Positions 52,984 through 62,369 of a DNA stretch of 63,097 bases are shown piece by piece. The stretch is from the NCBI GenBank assembly GCA_964386235.1, contig CAYLSH010000002.1, positions 1-63,097 of the forward strand, read 5' to 3'. The position numbers and the translations under genes are program-made. Source of the stretch: RGIG8767 sp964386235 (GTDB lineage Bacteria > Bacillota > Clostridia > Lachnospirales > Lachnospiraceae). The notes below the pieces were generated by a model. That model saw nothing but the letters and a program-made list of their open reading frames with translations, did no database searches and had not been told where the DNA came from. Position 1 is the stretch's first letter; every line of letters starts with the position of its first letter.

Positions 52984-54339
52984 ATGGGTAAGAATATGAA
53001 ATTACGAACAAAGTTGACGAGCAGTTATATCATCCTCGAAGTGATGGTAGTGATTATCTTGTACATGGGTTACAACGGAATTACAACGATTGCCGGATTA
53101 CCGGAGGCACAGCAGGCATCCTACATCACCAGATATTCCATTATCACGGCCGTGATTTTTGTGCTGATGATGGCAGTGATAGGTGCGATTTCCATTGAAC
53201 TGATCAGAACATTCCGTACCAGCATGGCATCCCTGCAGGCAGCGGCAGGTGCCATGGCAAAAGGTCAGATTGATGTTACGGTGGAAAAGAGAGGCAATGA
53301 TGAATTTGGCGAATTGATCGATGATGTGGGGCAGTTGGTACAGGGCATTGCTTATCAGGCGGATGTTGCCAAAGAAGTAGCGGACGGCAATATGGCAGTG
53401 GACGTAAAACCAAGAAGTGAAGTGGATGTCCTTGGTATTGCATTACAGCAGATGGTAAGCAAAAACCGTATGACACTTGGCAATATCAAAGAAGCTGCTT
53501 ATCAGGTTACGACCAGTGCATCCCAGGTAGCAAGCGCTTCCGAAGCATTGGCACAGGGTTCCACCGAACAGGCAAGTGCGATTGAAGAGATTACGGCATC
53601 CATTGATGATGTGGCAGAAAAAACAAAACAGAATGCTTCCCAGGCAAATGTGGCAGCGGATATGATGTCAAAAACAATCACCGAAGTAAGAAGAGGTAAT
53701 GAAGAAATGCAGCAGATGGTGGTTGCCATGAAAGAGATCAATGATTCTTCCGAAAATATTTCAAAGATCATCAAAGTAATTGATGATATTGCATTCCAGA
53801 CCAACATCTTAGCTCTTAACGCGGCAGTGGAAGCGGCAAGAGCGGGTGATGCAGGCAAGGGCTTTGCGGTAGTAGCAGAAGAAGTTCGTAACCTTGCAGC
53901 CAAGAGTGCGGCAGCGGCAGCAGAAACAGCAGAAATGATTGAAGATTCCATTCGTAAAGTTGAAACAGGTTCCCGAATCGCAGACGGAACGGCAAAGGCA
54001 TTGGGCAAAATTACAGAAGATGTAAAGGAAAGTGAAGATATTGTAGCCAAGATTGCAGAGGCTTCCAATTACCAGGCAACTGCAATCGCCCAGATCGACA
54101 AAGCGATTGAGCAGGTATCACAGGTTGTTCAGACCAACTCTGCTACAAGCGAAGAATGTGCTGCAGCCAGCGTGGAATTATCCAATCAGGCAAGCCGTAT
54201 GAGGGATCTCATTTCCATATACAGATTAGGGGATGAGAACAGTGTGTACATGGAAATACCTTCCGCTACAAACTATCATCATACGTCATCCGATAATGAA
54301 CAGATTATTTCCTTAGGGGACGGATTCGGAAAATATTAA
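52984..54339 (+). CDS. Methyl-accepting chemoreceptor without an outer sensor domain
   Basis: 451 residues from ATG 52984. TM1 (about 12-32) and TM2 (about 48-70) are joined by only about 16 residues, so there is no ligand-binding domain outside the cell. A HAMP-like part follows, then the signalling hairpin with IDDIAFQTNILALNAAVEAARAG and GFAVVAEEVRNLAAKS. Methylation sites are likely in AAAGAMAKGQ and SATSEECAAASVEL-type helices. It may sense membrane or cytoplasmic state. End of the Che operon before a terminator. Confidence 0.93.
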   Translation: MGKNMKLRTKLTSSYIILEVMVVIILYMGYNGITTIAGLPEAQQASYITRYSIITAVIFVLMMAVIGAISIELIRTFRTSMASLQAAAGAMAKGQIDVTVEKRGNDEFGELIDDVGQLVQGIAYQADVAKEVADGNMAVDVKPRSEVDVLGIALQQMVSKNRMTLGNIKEAAYQVTTSASQVASASEALAQGSTEQASAIEEITASIDDVAEKTKQNASQANVAADMMSKTITEVRRGNEEMQQMVVAMKEINDSSENISKIIKVIDDIAFQTNILALNAAVEAARAGDAGKGFAVVAEEVRNLAAKSAAAAAETAEMIEDSIRKVETGSRIADGTAKALGKITEDVKESEDIVAKIAEASNYQATAIAQIDKAIEQVSQVVQTNSATSEECAAASVELSNQASRMRDLISIYRLGDENSVYMEIPSATNYHHTSSDNEQIISLGDGFGKY

Positions 54340-54356
54340 GCATAGGAAAGCAACGA

Positions 54357-54400
54357 AGCACATACTTCCCGCTCTTACAGGGGAGGTATGCGCTTTTCTT
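54357..54400 (+). terminator. Terminator after the Che operon
   Basis: GCACATACTTCCC pairs with GGGAGGTATGCGC, then TTTTCTTTT. The next gene's best start (GTG 54415) lies after it. Confidence 0.7.
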
Positions 54401-54414
54401 TTCGGAGGAAAAAC

Positions 54415-57159
54415 GTGGAAAAAATCATGAATCAGATCAGCCGGAGAATGAGTGAAAGATTTGTGCTGATTATCTATTCTTTATACAGTATTACCATGGT
54501 TCTTCTGGCACAGAAACAACAATGGCCGCGGTGGAACGATATTGTTTTCGTTGTTTGTATGATGGCGACGTGGATTTTGTATATGTGTCGGTTTAAAAAC
54601 CATCTGCATCGGATGAAATTAATGGCACTTTTGATACAGGTCAGTGTCATTTTATATGCCATGCATGCGACGGATTTTTCAGATACTCTTCCTACGTTTA
54701 TGGTATTTGTGGTGCTGCAGAGCCTGATGGGAGTGGCGGACATTATTTTTCTGAGTATGTTTTCCAGTCTGATCATATTTCTGGGGCATATCCTGATACT
54801 GGAAACCATTACCAATATACCGGTTGCCATATCACAGTTTGTGAATGTCTTATTGTTTGAATTCGTAATGTATACCTGGATCAAAAAGACGGATGAGAGC
54901 AATAAGCGTCTGCTCAAGACGATCGAAGAGTTAAAAGTGGTGCAAGGCAGTAAGGATGATTTTGTGGCAAATGTAAGCCATGAGATCCGGACGCCGATTA
55001 ACACAATCTGTGGCATGAGCGATCTGATGCTTAGGGAAAAACTGCCTGCACAGATCAAGGACAATATGCAGGCGGTACAGACGGCGGGACGCAACCTGAT
55101 GGGTGTTGTCAGTGATATGCTGGATTATTCCGAATTGCAAAGCGGCAATATTGAACTGGAAGAAGAGGCATATAATATTACCTCCACGATCAATGATGTC
55201 ATCAACATGACGATGGCAAAAAAAGAGAAAAAACAGATTGAACTGGTGGTAGATTGTGATGCAAACCTTCCCAGTGTCCTTTTGGGGGACGAGAAGAAAA
55301 TCCGAAGAGTTATTTTAAACTTAGTGGACAATGCCATTAAGTTTACGGAAAGCGGCGGAGTATGCTTACGGATCGGCTTTCGGAGAGAAAGTTACGGGAT
55401 CAATCTTCTGGTTATGGTAAAAGACACCGGAATCGGCATGGATGCGGAAAGTTTAGAGAATCTGTTTACCAGTTTTTCGCAGGTGGATGCCAGCAGGAAA
55501 CGTCAGGAAGGCGGACTGGGGCTTGGACTTGCCATCTGCCATGCACTGGTGGAAAAAATGGGTGGTGCCATTACGGTAAAGAGTAAACCGGGTAAGGGAA
55601 CGGCAATTAAAATGGTGGTTCCCCAGAAGGTGCTGGAAGAAAAACCGATCGCATCCCTGCAATACAGAACGAATATTAATGTAGCAGTCTATATAGACAT
55701 GGAGCAGTTTAAAAGAACGGAAATAAGGGATGATTATACGGAAATGATCTTTCACATGGCAGAACAGTTAAAAGGAAAGTGCCATGTCTGCCGGAATCTG
55801 GCAGAGTTACAGAGACGATGTGAGCAGGATACATTTTCCCATGTTTTTACCGGTATAGCAGAGTATAAACAAAGTCCGTCCTATTTTGACAAACTCTCCA
55901 CACAACTGGGACTGGTGGTGGTATTGGAACGTTCCGAAGAGTCCCTGATTGAAGACAGGAACATACTAAAGATCTACAAACCGTTTTATATTCTGACGAT
56001 TGTATCGCTTTTAAATGGTGTTCTGGATGCGAAAAAGAATGTTCCCAACCTCAATGTACAGAAATTTGTTACCAGGGATGCCCATGTGCTGGTTGTGGAC
56101 GATAACCGTATGAACCTGAGGGTTGTGGAGCAGCTTCTGAACAATTACAGGATTCGCGTGACGACCGCCGGAAGCGGAAAGGAAGCGCTTTCAAAGATCG
56201 TGACGGTGGATTATGATTTTGTATTCATGGATCATATGATGCCGGAGATGGACGGCGTGGAGACTCTGCAAAACATCCGTCATATGGTGGGAACCTATTA
56301 TCAGAAAGTACCGATCGTTGCGCTGACGGCAAATGCGGCGGCGGGTACCAGGGAAATGCTGATGAAGGAAGGCTTTACGGATTTTCTGGAAAAACCGATC
56401 GAACGATCCTCGCTGGAAAGGGTTCTCAGGCGTAATCTGCCCGAGGAGAAGATTGTACCGGTTGCCGAAATAAATTCTTTCATGGAGGATCCGGCAAAAG
56501 AGAATGCACAACCGGCGGAGGAAGGCGAACTTATCATTGAAGATCTGGATGTGGAAAAAGGAATTCTGTATTGCAATGGCAGGGAACAGTACATATCCAT
56601 CTTAAGAGGATACTGCGAGGAATGGAATCAATCGGGAGCATTGGCGGATCAGTTATTTAAAAATCAGGACTGGAAAAACTATACGATTACCATCCATGGC
56701 ATGAAGAGTGCCATGAGAAGTGTTGGTGCAACAAAACTTTCCGAGCAGGCAAGGCTATTGGAATATGCGGGCAAGGAAGGCCGGACGGATTATATTTTGC
56801 AACATCATAAGGACCTGATGGATGCTTATCACCAATTATTTGATAAACTCAGGAAAAATAAGATCATCTGTCCGAATCAGCAGGAGACGATAACGGATAA
56901 AACGCAGGAAGATCTGCCTGATACCCTTCCTTTGATTTCCGATGATACGCTGGAGAGAATTATTTCACAGATGGAAGATATCATGTATACGTTAGACGGG
57001 GACAGACTGTTGGAACTGATTACCGAACTGGAAAAATACCGGTACAAGGGGCAGGCTTTACAGAAAGTATTAGTGCCGATTCGTAGAAAGGTGGAAGCAT
57101 CCGACTATGTGTCAGCGGTTGAAGGTATAGTACGCTGGAAAAATGGCTTGCCGGGGTAA
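54415..57159 (+). CDS. Membrane hybrid histidine kinase with REC and Hpt
   Basis: 914 residues from GTG 54415 (CGGAGG six bases upstream). Several N-terminal membrane segments (about 20-160), HisKA with NVSHEIRTPINT (His189), HATPase with DTGIGMDAESLENLF and GLGLGLAICHAL, a region (about 420-540) that looks like a receiver without its Asp, a complete REC with VVDDNRMNLRVV and FMDHMMPEMDG (Asp606), and an Hpt domain with TIHGMKSAMRS (His761). A helical C-terminal tail follows. A phosphorelay in one chain. It may feed the Che proteins upstream or the next kinase. Confidence 0.92.
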   Translation: MEKIMNQISRRMSERFVLIIYSLYSITMVLLAQKQQWPRWNDIVFVVCMMATWILYMCRFKNHLHRMKLMALLIQVSVILYAMHATDFSDTLPTFMVFVVLQSLMGVADIIFLSMFSSLIIFLGHILILETITNIPVAISQFVNVLLFEFVMYTWIKKTDESNKRLLKTIEELKVVQGSKDDFVANVSHEIRTPINTICGMSDLMLREKLPAQIKDNMQAVQTAGRNLMGVVSDMLDYSELQSGNIELEEEAYNITSTINDVINMTMAKKEKKQIELVVDCDANLPSVLLGDEKKIRRVILNLVDNAIKFTESGGVCLRIGFRRESYGINLLVMVKDTGIGMDAESLENLFTSFSQVDASRKRQEGGLGLGLAICHALVEKMGGAITVKSKPGKGTAIKMVVPQKVLEEKPIASLQYRTNINVAVYIDMEQFKRTEIRDDYTEMIFHMAEQLKGKCHVCRNLAELQRRCEQDTFSHVFTGIAEYKQSPSYFDKLSTQLGLVVVLERSEESLIEDRNILKIYKPFYILTIVSLLNGVLDAKKNVPNLNVQKFVTRDAHVLVVDDNRMNLRVVEQLLNNYRIRVTTAGSGKEALSKIVTVDYDFVFMDHMMPEMDGVETLQNIRHMVGTYYQKVPIVALTANAAAGTREMLMKEGFTDFLEKPIERSSLERVLRRNLPEEKIVPVAEINSFMEDPAKENAQPAEEGELIIEDLDVEKGILYCNGREQYISILRGYCEEWNQSGALADQLFKNQDWKNYTITIHGMKSAMRSVGATKLSEQARLLEYAGKEGRTDYILQHHKDLMDAYHQLFDKLRKNKIICPNQQETITDKTQEDLPDTLPLISDDTLERIISQMEDIMYTLDGDRLLELITELEKYRYKGQALQKVLVPIRRKVEASDYVSAVEGIVRWKNGLPG

Positions 57160-57172
57160 GGAGTAAAGTGAT

Positions 57173-59845
57173 ATGTGGGAAAAATTGATACAGAAAGTGA
57201 CCGGAAAAGATTGTGAACTGCAGGAGAGAATGTTTCGTATCATCATTTTAGTGGGCGGAATTGCGGTTGCTGTCGGGATTGCCGAGGTTCTCATGGTGAT
57301 GGAATTAAAGACCAATATTGTGATTATGCTCTTAGCCCTTCTTCTTGTGATGGGAGCCGCTTTTGTGGCGACTTTCTGTTACCGGCGATATAATCTGGCA
57401 TCCATTCTTTTGGGAATTGTCATCGTGGGTATGGTCATGCCGATCATGTTCATGCTGAGTGCCTCCATTGACAGTGGAGCAAGCGTGTGGCTTTCGCTTG
57501 GTGTGCTTTACATTTTCATTATGTTTTCCGGTAAGAAACTGGCATTGTTTTTTGGGCTAACACTTTTGTCCTATGGCGGGACATTCTGGGTTGCCTATCA
57601 CCACCCGGAAATAATCATACCCATGCCATCGGATGCGGTGGCTTATATTGATGCTTTCTTTTCCATATTTGCAGTAGGTATGGTAGGCGGCACGATTCTA
57701 AAAGCCCATATGAAGGTATACGAAGAAGAACACGGAATTAACGTAGAACAGAAGGAAGAGTTAGAAAAGAGCAGGGATTCCCAGAATGTATTTTTTGCCA
57801 ATATGAGTCATGAGATCCGTACGCCGATTAACGCCATTTTAGGGCTGAATGAAATGGTCATGAGGACGGCAGCGGAAGAAGACGTACAGGAATATGCCAA
57901 GGATATTCAGATGGCAGGCAACCTGTTACTGAATCAGGTAAATGATATTCTGGATCTTTCCCAGATGACCCTGGATAAGATGCAGATTATGCCGGTAAAT
58001 TACCGCACAAAGACCCTGTTTTCGGAAGTGATAGATCTGATTAAAGTGCAGGCGGATAAAAAGAAACTGGATCTGGTTTTAAATATCGATAGAAATCTTC
58101 CCTCCGCATTGTGGGGAGATGAAAAGAGAATCAAGCAGATTTTATTAAATCTGATGGACAATGCCGTGAAGTATACCGAAGAAGGAAGCGTTACCGTTAC
58201 GGTTGAAAGTGAGGAATTTAGCAATAACAGCATTCTTCTTTCCATAAAAGTGGCGGATACGGGCATTGGCATACGAAAAGAAAATCTGGCGGATATTTAT
58301 GATTCTTTCAGCCGGTTTGATGAAAAGAAAAATCGTCAGATCTTAGGCAGCGGACTGGGACTTGCCATTACCAAACAACTGGTGGATATGATGGGCGGTG
58401 AGATTCAGGCGGACAGTATTTACACAAAGGGAACGATATTTACCGTGATCATTCCGCAAAAAATCGTAGATCATGAACCGGTTGGGGAAGTGAATTTTGC
58501 GTACAAAAAAATAGAGGAGGGAAATGCTTACAAACCTTTATTTATGGCACCGGAGGCAAGAGTGCTGATTGTGGATGACAATAAGATGAATCGCAGGGTG
58601 GCTGCCAAATTATTAGAGGCAACCAGAATGCAGATTGATGTGGCTTCGGACGGAAAAGAATGTTTGGAGATGACAAAAAAGAAATTTTATCATATTATCT
58701 TATTGGACTACATGATGCCGGGGATGAATGGTTTGGAAACGCTGCATGCACTGAATGTACAGGAAAACACATTGTGCAGGGAAAGTGCAGTGGTAGCCAT
58801 GACGGGAAATGCACAGTCGGGAGCCAGACAGATGTATTTAGAGGAAGGCTTTGACGGTTATGTAGAAAAACCGATTCAGGGAAGACTTTTGGAATCGGAG
58901 ATTTATTCTCTTCTTCCGGCAGATATTATTGAATATCAGGAAAAAGAAGATATTCTGACGGTGCAGGCAGGACAGATGCAGAAATTGTCCGGCAGAAAAC
59001 GGAAAAAGATCTGTGTTACAACGGACTGTACCTGTGATATTCCGTCGGAACTTCTGGAAAAATACGATATTAAACTGATGTACCTGTATATTAAAACACC
59101 CCATGGCCGATTTGCGGATACAAGGGAGATTGATTCGGACAGTCTCGAACAATATGTAACCCTTGAACAGAGCAGCGCGGCAGGGGACAGTACAACCGTG
59201 GAAGAAATGGAAGAGTTTTTTGCGGAAGAACTGACGCAGGCAGAGCATGTGATTCATATTTCACTTGGCTCTAAATGCGGACGCAGCCATAGTGTAGCAG
59301 TGGCTGCGGCAAAAGGTTTTGATCATGTTCATGTAATTGATTCCGGACAGATATCCTGCGGACAGGGACTTATTGTGTTATATGCCGCCAAACTGGCACT
59401 GGAAGGCAGAACACCGCTTGAAATCTGCGACCTTGTGAATCGTATGAAAAATCATGTGCATACACGTTTTATTATGCCAAGTGCTGATATTTTTTATCAG
59501 AACGGACGAACCAATCTGTTTGCGGTTAAGATGTGCCGGTTTTTCCATTTACATCCCTATGGCGGGCTTGTACAGAAAAAGGCAGTATTGCGTGCACTTT
59601 TTGCAGGAAGTCTGGAAAGTGCATGGAGACAGGGAATCCATATGCTGTTTCACAGAAAGAAAAGGGTTAATACGGATATCGTGTTTGTTACCCATGTAGG
59701 ATGCAGCGTAAAACAGCAGGAGTGGATTAAAAAAGAGATCGCACGCTATATCCGGTTTGATCAGGTTATTATTCAGAAGGCATCTTTTACCAGTGCCTGC
59801 AATGTCGGTATGGAAAGTATCGGAATTGCTTATTATAGGGAGTAG
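57173..59845 (+). CDS. Membrane hybrid histidine kinase fused to a DegV domain
   Basis: 890 residues, start 13 bases after the previous gene. About six membrane helices (20-180), HisKA NMSHEIRTPINA (His213), HATPase with DTGIGIRKENLADIYDSF and GSGLGLAITKQL, REC with IVDDNKMNRRVA and LLDYMMPGMNG (Asp512), and a C-terminal DegV/EDD domain of about 280 residues starting at KKICVTTDCTCDIPSELL. DegV-type features are present: SSAAGDSTT, ISLGSKCGRSHS, VIDSGQISCGQGL. Proteins of this type bind a fatty acid. A lipid-sensing or lipid-binding output fused to a kinase is rare. It probably links membrane fatty acids to phosphorelay. Confidence 0.93.
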   Translation: MWEKLIQKVTGKDCELQERMFRIIILVGGIAVAVGIAEVLMVMELKTNIVIMLLALLLVMGAAFVATFCYRRYNLASILLGIVIVGMVMPIMFMLSASIDSGASVWLSLGVLYIFIMFSGKKLALFFGLTLLSYGGTFWVAYHHPEIIIPMPSDAVAYIDAFFSIFAVGMVGGTILKAHMKVYEEEHGINVEQKEELEKSRDSQNVFFANMSHEIRTPINAILGLNEMVMRTAAEEDVQEYAKDIQMAGNLLLNQVNDILDLSQMTLDKMQIMPVNYRTKTLFSEVIDLIKVQADKKKLDLVLNIDRNLPSALWGDEKRIKQILLNLMDNAVKYTEEGSVTVTVESEEFSNNSILLSIKVADTGIGIRKENLADIYDSFSRFDEKKNRQILGSGLGLAITKQLVDMMGGEIQADSIYTKGTIFTVIIPQKIVDHEPVGEVNFAYKKIEEGNAYKPLFMAPEARVLIVDDNKMNRRVAAKLLEATRMQIDVASDGKECLEMTKKKFYHIILLDYMMPGMNGLETLHALNVQENTLCRESAVVAMTGNAQSGARQMYLEEGFDGYVEKPIQGRLLESEIYSLLPADIIEYQEKEDILTVQAGQMQKLSGRKRKKICVTTDCTCDIPSELLEKYDIKLMYLYIKTPHGRFADTREIDSDSLEQYVTLEQSSAAGDSTTVEEMEEFFAEELTQAEHVIHISLGSKCGRSHSVAVAAAKGFDHVHVIDSGQISCGQGLIVLYAAKLALEGRTPLEICDLVNRMKNHVHTRFIMPSADIFYQNGRTNLFAVKMCRFFHLHPYGGLVQKKAVLRALFAGSLESAWRQGIHMLFHRKKRVNTDIVFVTHVGCSVKQQEWIKKEIARYIRFDQVIIQKASFTSACNVGMESIGIAYYRE

Positions 59846-59869
59846 AAAGATAGGAGCAGGGAGAAAAAT

Positions 59870-60676
59870 ATGCCTACAACATATGCACATTACCGTCTGG
59901 GTGATGAAGTTGTGAAGAAACTGCCCGCAGGGGCAAAAAAAACGGTTCTTGCAAACAGAGCCTTGTTTGATATAGGTGTTCACGGACCGGATATTTTCTT
60001 TTATCATAATCCGATCCTGAAAAATGATATTGTTTTAATGGGAGAACGAATGCATCAGGAAAGTGGCGCTAAGTTTTTTAAAAGAGCGGCTTCTGTTGTA
60101 CGCAAGTCCTCCCAAAAAGAAGCACACAAAGCCTATTTGTATGGATTTCTGTGCCACTTTGCCATGGATGTCACCTGTCATGGCTATATCGGAGAGGCGA
60201 TAGAGAAAACAGGCATCGGACATTTTGAAATCGAAGCCGAATACGACAGGGAACTTTTGGAAAAAGACGGATATGAGGCAGTCAGCAAATGTCTGACGGG
60301 ACATCTTCACCCCACGTGGGAAAATGCGTCGGTGATTTCGGATTTTTTTGCAGGCGTCACCCCAAAACAGACAAAGCAGACGATACGACGTATGGTTTTC
60401 TTTTTAAATGTATTGCGTGCCCCTTCCCCAAAGAAGCGTAAGTTTTTGTTTGGGCTGATGAAAATAGCAGGAGTATATTCTTCCCTTCACGGACTGGTAA
60501 TTCGATACCACGAGAATGATGCCTGCCGGGAGACTACGGACTGGCTGATGGAACATTTTGAACCGGCGGTATCGCTTTCTGTGGATCTGATTACGGAATA
60601 TGAGGGGTATCTGCAAAAGGGTGGAACATTATCGGAGATGTTTTCATATGATTTTGAATCGCAAAAGAGAGAATAA
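59870..60676 (+). CDS. Zinc-dependent phospholipase C-like protein
   Basis: 268 residues: MPTTYAHYRLGDEVVKKLP and FDIGVHGPDIFFYHNP with metal-type His/Asp, HQESGAKFFK and YLYGFLCHFAMDVTCHGYI match the zinc phospholipase C-type fold of Clostridia. No signal peptide, so it is cytoplasmic or membrane-bound. Activity on phospholipid is not shown. It follows the DegV kinase by 24 bases, so a lipid theme continues in the operon. Confidence 0.85.
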   Translation: MPTTYAHYRLGDEVVKKLPAGAKKTVLANRALFDIGVHGPDIFFYHNPILKNDIVLMGERMHQESGAKFFKRAASVVRKSSQKEAHKAYLYGFLCHFAMDVTCHGYIGEAIEKTGIGHFEIEAEYDRELLEKDGYEAVSKCLTGHLHPTWENASVISDFFAGVTPKQTKQTIRRMVFFLNVLRAPSPKKRKFLFGLMKIAGVYSSLHGLVIRYHENDACRETTDWLMEHFEPAVSLSVDLITEYEGYLQKGGTLSEMFSYDFESQKRE

Positions 60677-60696
60677 GGAAGGTCAGGAAAAAGAAT

Positions 60697-61947
60697 ATGA
60701 ATCGATTTAAGTTAAATAGCCGTGAGGTAAAATGGGTACTTTATGATGTGGGCAATTCTGCATTTACCCTTTTGATCGCAACGATATTGCCGATCTATTT
60801 TAACGCATTAGCAGATAACGCGGGGATTGCATCGGACCGCTACATGGCATACTGGGGCTATGCAGCTTCCATAGCAACGCTGATTGTTGCGCTTTTGGGA
60901 CCTTTCATAGGAACACTGGCAGATACTAAGGGATATAAAAAGAAATTATTTCTCATATCACTTATAGTAGGCGCGGGTGGATGCATTACACTTGGATTTG
61001 CAAAGCAATGGCTGGCATTCTTAGTGGTGTTTGTGATTGCAAAAGTAGGGTATTCGGTAAGCCTTATTTTTTATGATTCCATGCTTGTAGATATTACGGA
61101 CGAAGACAGGATGGATCAGGTGTCTTCTAAAGGCTATGCATGGGGCTACATTGGCAGTTGCGTTCCTTTTATTCTCGCACTGGTGGTAGTATTGGGAGCG
61201 GACAAGATCGGAATTACCATGTCTGTTGCGATGATGATTGCTTTTTGCATCACTACATTCTGGTGGGTGTTTATGACCCTTCCGTTACTTAAGGAATATC
61301 AGCAGAACTATTATGTGGAAAAGAAAGAACACGCATTTTTGGAAAGTTTTAAGCGACTGGGTAATACATTTGTTAATATTCGCAAAGAAAAAGCGGCATT
61401 TATGTTCCTTCTTGCTTTTTTCTTCTATATAGACGGGGTGTATACGATTATTGATATGGCAACGGCATATGGCGCGGCACTTGGACTTGACAGTACCGGA
61501 CTTTTGCTCGCCCTTTTGCTGACACAGATCGTGGCATTTCCCTCCGCCCTTTTATTTGGGTACCTATCCAGAAAGGTCGGTACGGATAAACTCATTACGG
61601 TATGCATTCTTTCCTATTTCTGTGTGGCAGTGTATGCAATGTTTTTAACCACCCAGGTTCAGTTCTGGGTACTTGCTGTCTGGGTAGGTATGTTCCAGGG
61701 TGGCATCCAGGCATTGTCCCGTTCCTATTTTACCAGGATCATCCCTCCGAAACAGGCAGGAGAGTTCTTTGGCTTTTTTGATATATGCGGAAAAGGAGCC
61801 GCATTTATGGGAACAACGGTGGTGAGTACGGTAACACTTCTTACGGGAAAAGAAAATCTTGGCGTGGGTGTGCTGGCACTCCTGTTTTTGATCGGTATGA
61901 TTCTTTTCCGTGTTACGGTAAAAGAAGTGGAAAAAAATAAATTATAA
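60697..61947 (+). CDS. MFS transporter, UMF1/Atg22-like
   Basis: 416 residues, twelve membrane segments. SREVKWVLYDVGNSAFTLLIATILPIYF and DTKGYKKKLFLISL are typical of the MFS Atg22-like (UMF1) family, as is the C-terminal YFTRIIPPKQAGEFFGFFDICGKGAAFMG. Some relatives export amino acids from vacuoles in yeast; bacterial substrates are unknown. Last gene of the rightward group, 20 bases after the previous one. Confidence 0.93.
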   Translation: MNRFKLNSREVKWVLYDVGNSAFTLLIATILPIYFNALADNAGIASDRYMAYWGYAASIATLIVALLGPFIGTLADTKGYKKKLFLISLIVGAGGCITLGFAKQWLAFLVVFVIAKVGYSVSLIFYDSMLVDITDEDRMDQVSSKGYAWGYIGSCVPFILALVVVLGADKIGITMSVAMMIAFCITTFWWVFMTLPLLKEYQQNYYVEKKEHAFLESFKRLGNTFVNIRKEKAAFMFLLAFFFYIDGVYTIIDMATAYGAALGLDSTGLLLALLLTQIVAFPSALLFGYLSRKVGTDKLITVCILSYFCVAVYAMFLTTQVQFWVLAVWVGMFQGGIQALSRSYFTRIIPPKQAGEFFGFFDICGKGAAFMGTTVVSTVTLLTGKENLGVGVLALLFLIGMILFRVTVKEVEKNKL

Positions 61948-61949
61948 AA

Positions 61950-61993
61950 AAATGAGTTTCCAAAAGAAGTGTTTTGGAAACTCATTTTTTATG
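61950..61993. terminator. Bidirectional terminator between MFS and regulator genes
   Basis: AAAAAATGAGTTTCCAAAA pairs with TTTTGGAAACTCATTTTTT. It serves the converging mntR-type gene as well. Confidence 0.8.
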
Positions 61994-62006
61994 GAAATAG
62001 ATTATA

Positions 62007-62369
62007 TTATGACAGTGCCACTTTTTTGATCGCCTGAAAGGTTTCTTTGCTGATGACATGCTCTACTTTGCAGGCATCTTCGGAGGCAATCTTTTCCGGA
62101 ACACCAAGTTCCACCAGCCATGAAGTGAGCAGTTCATGACGCTCGTAGATCATCTCGGCAATTTCTTTGCCGGAATCAGTCAGATAAATGAAACCGGCAT
62201 CCGTTACCGTGATGTGATTCTTTTCACGGAGATTTTTCATGGCAATGCTGACACTTGATTTTTTAAAGCCCAGTTCGTTTGCAATGTCGACAGAACGTAC
62301 CACGGGCAATTTTTTACTGAGTATTAATATGGTTTCGAGATAATTCTCGGCAGATTCATTTACAATCAT
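62007..62369 (-). CDS. DtxR/MntR-type metal-dependent repressor
   Basis: 120 residues: NESAENYLETILILSKKLPVVRSVDIANELGFKKSSVSIAMKNL is the winged-helix recognition start, and ASEDACKVEHVISKETFQAI near the end carries Cys/Glu/His of the metal site region. The short, two-domain form without an SH3 tail is MntR-like. It needs Mn or Fe to bind DNA. AAGGGG lies seven bases before ATG 62369. It is divergently oriented from feoA, whose promoter holds a GTTAG-N6-CTAAC site, a candidate operator. Confidence 0.92.
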   Translation of the reverse strand: MIVNESAENYLETILILSKKLPVVRSVDIANELGFKKSSVSIAMKNLREKNHITVTDAGFIYLTDSGKEIAEMIYERHELLTSWLVELGVPEKIASEDACKVEHVISKETFQAIKKVALS

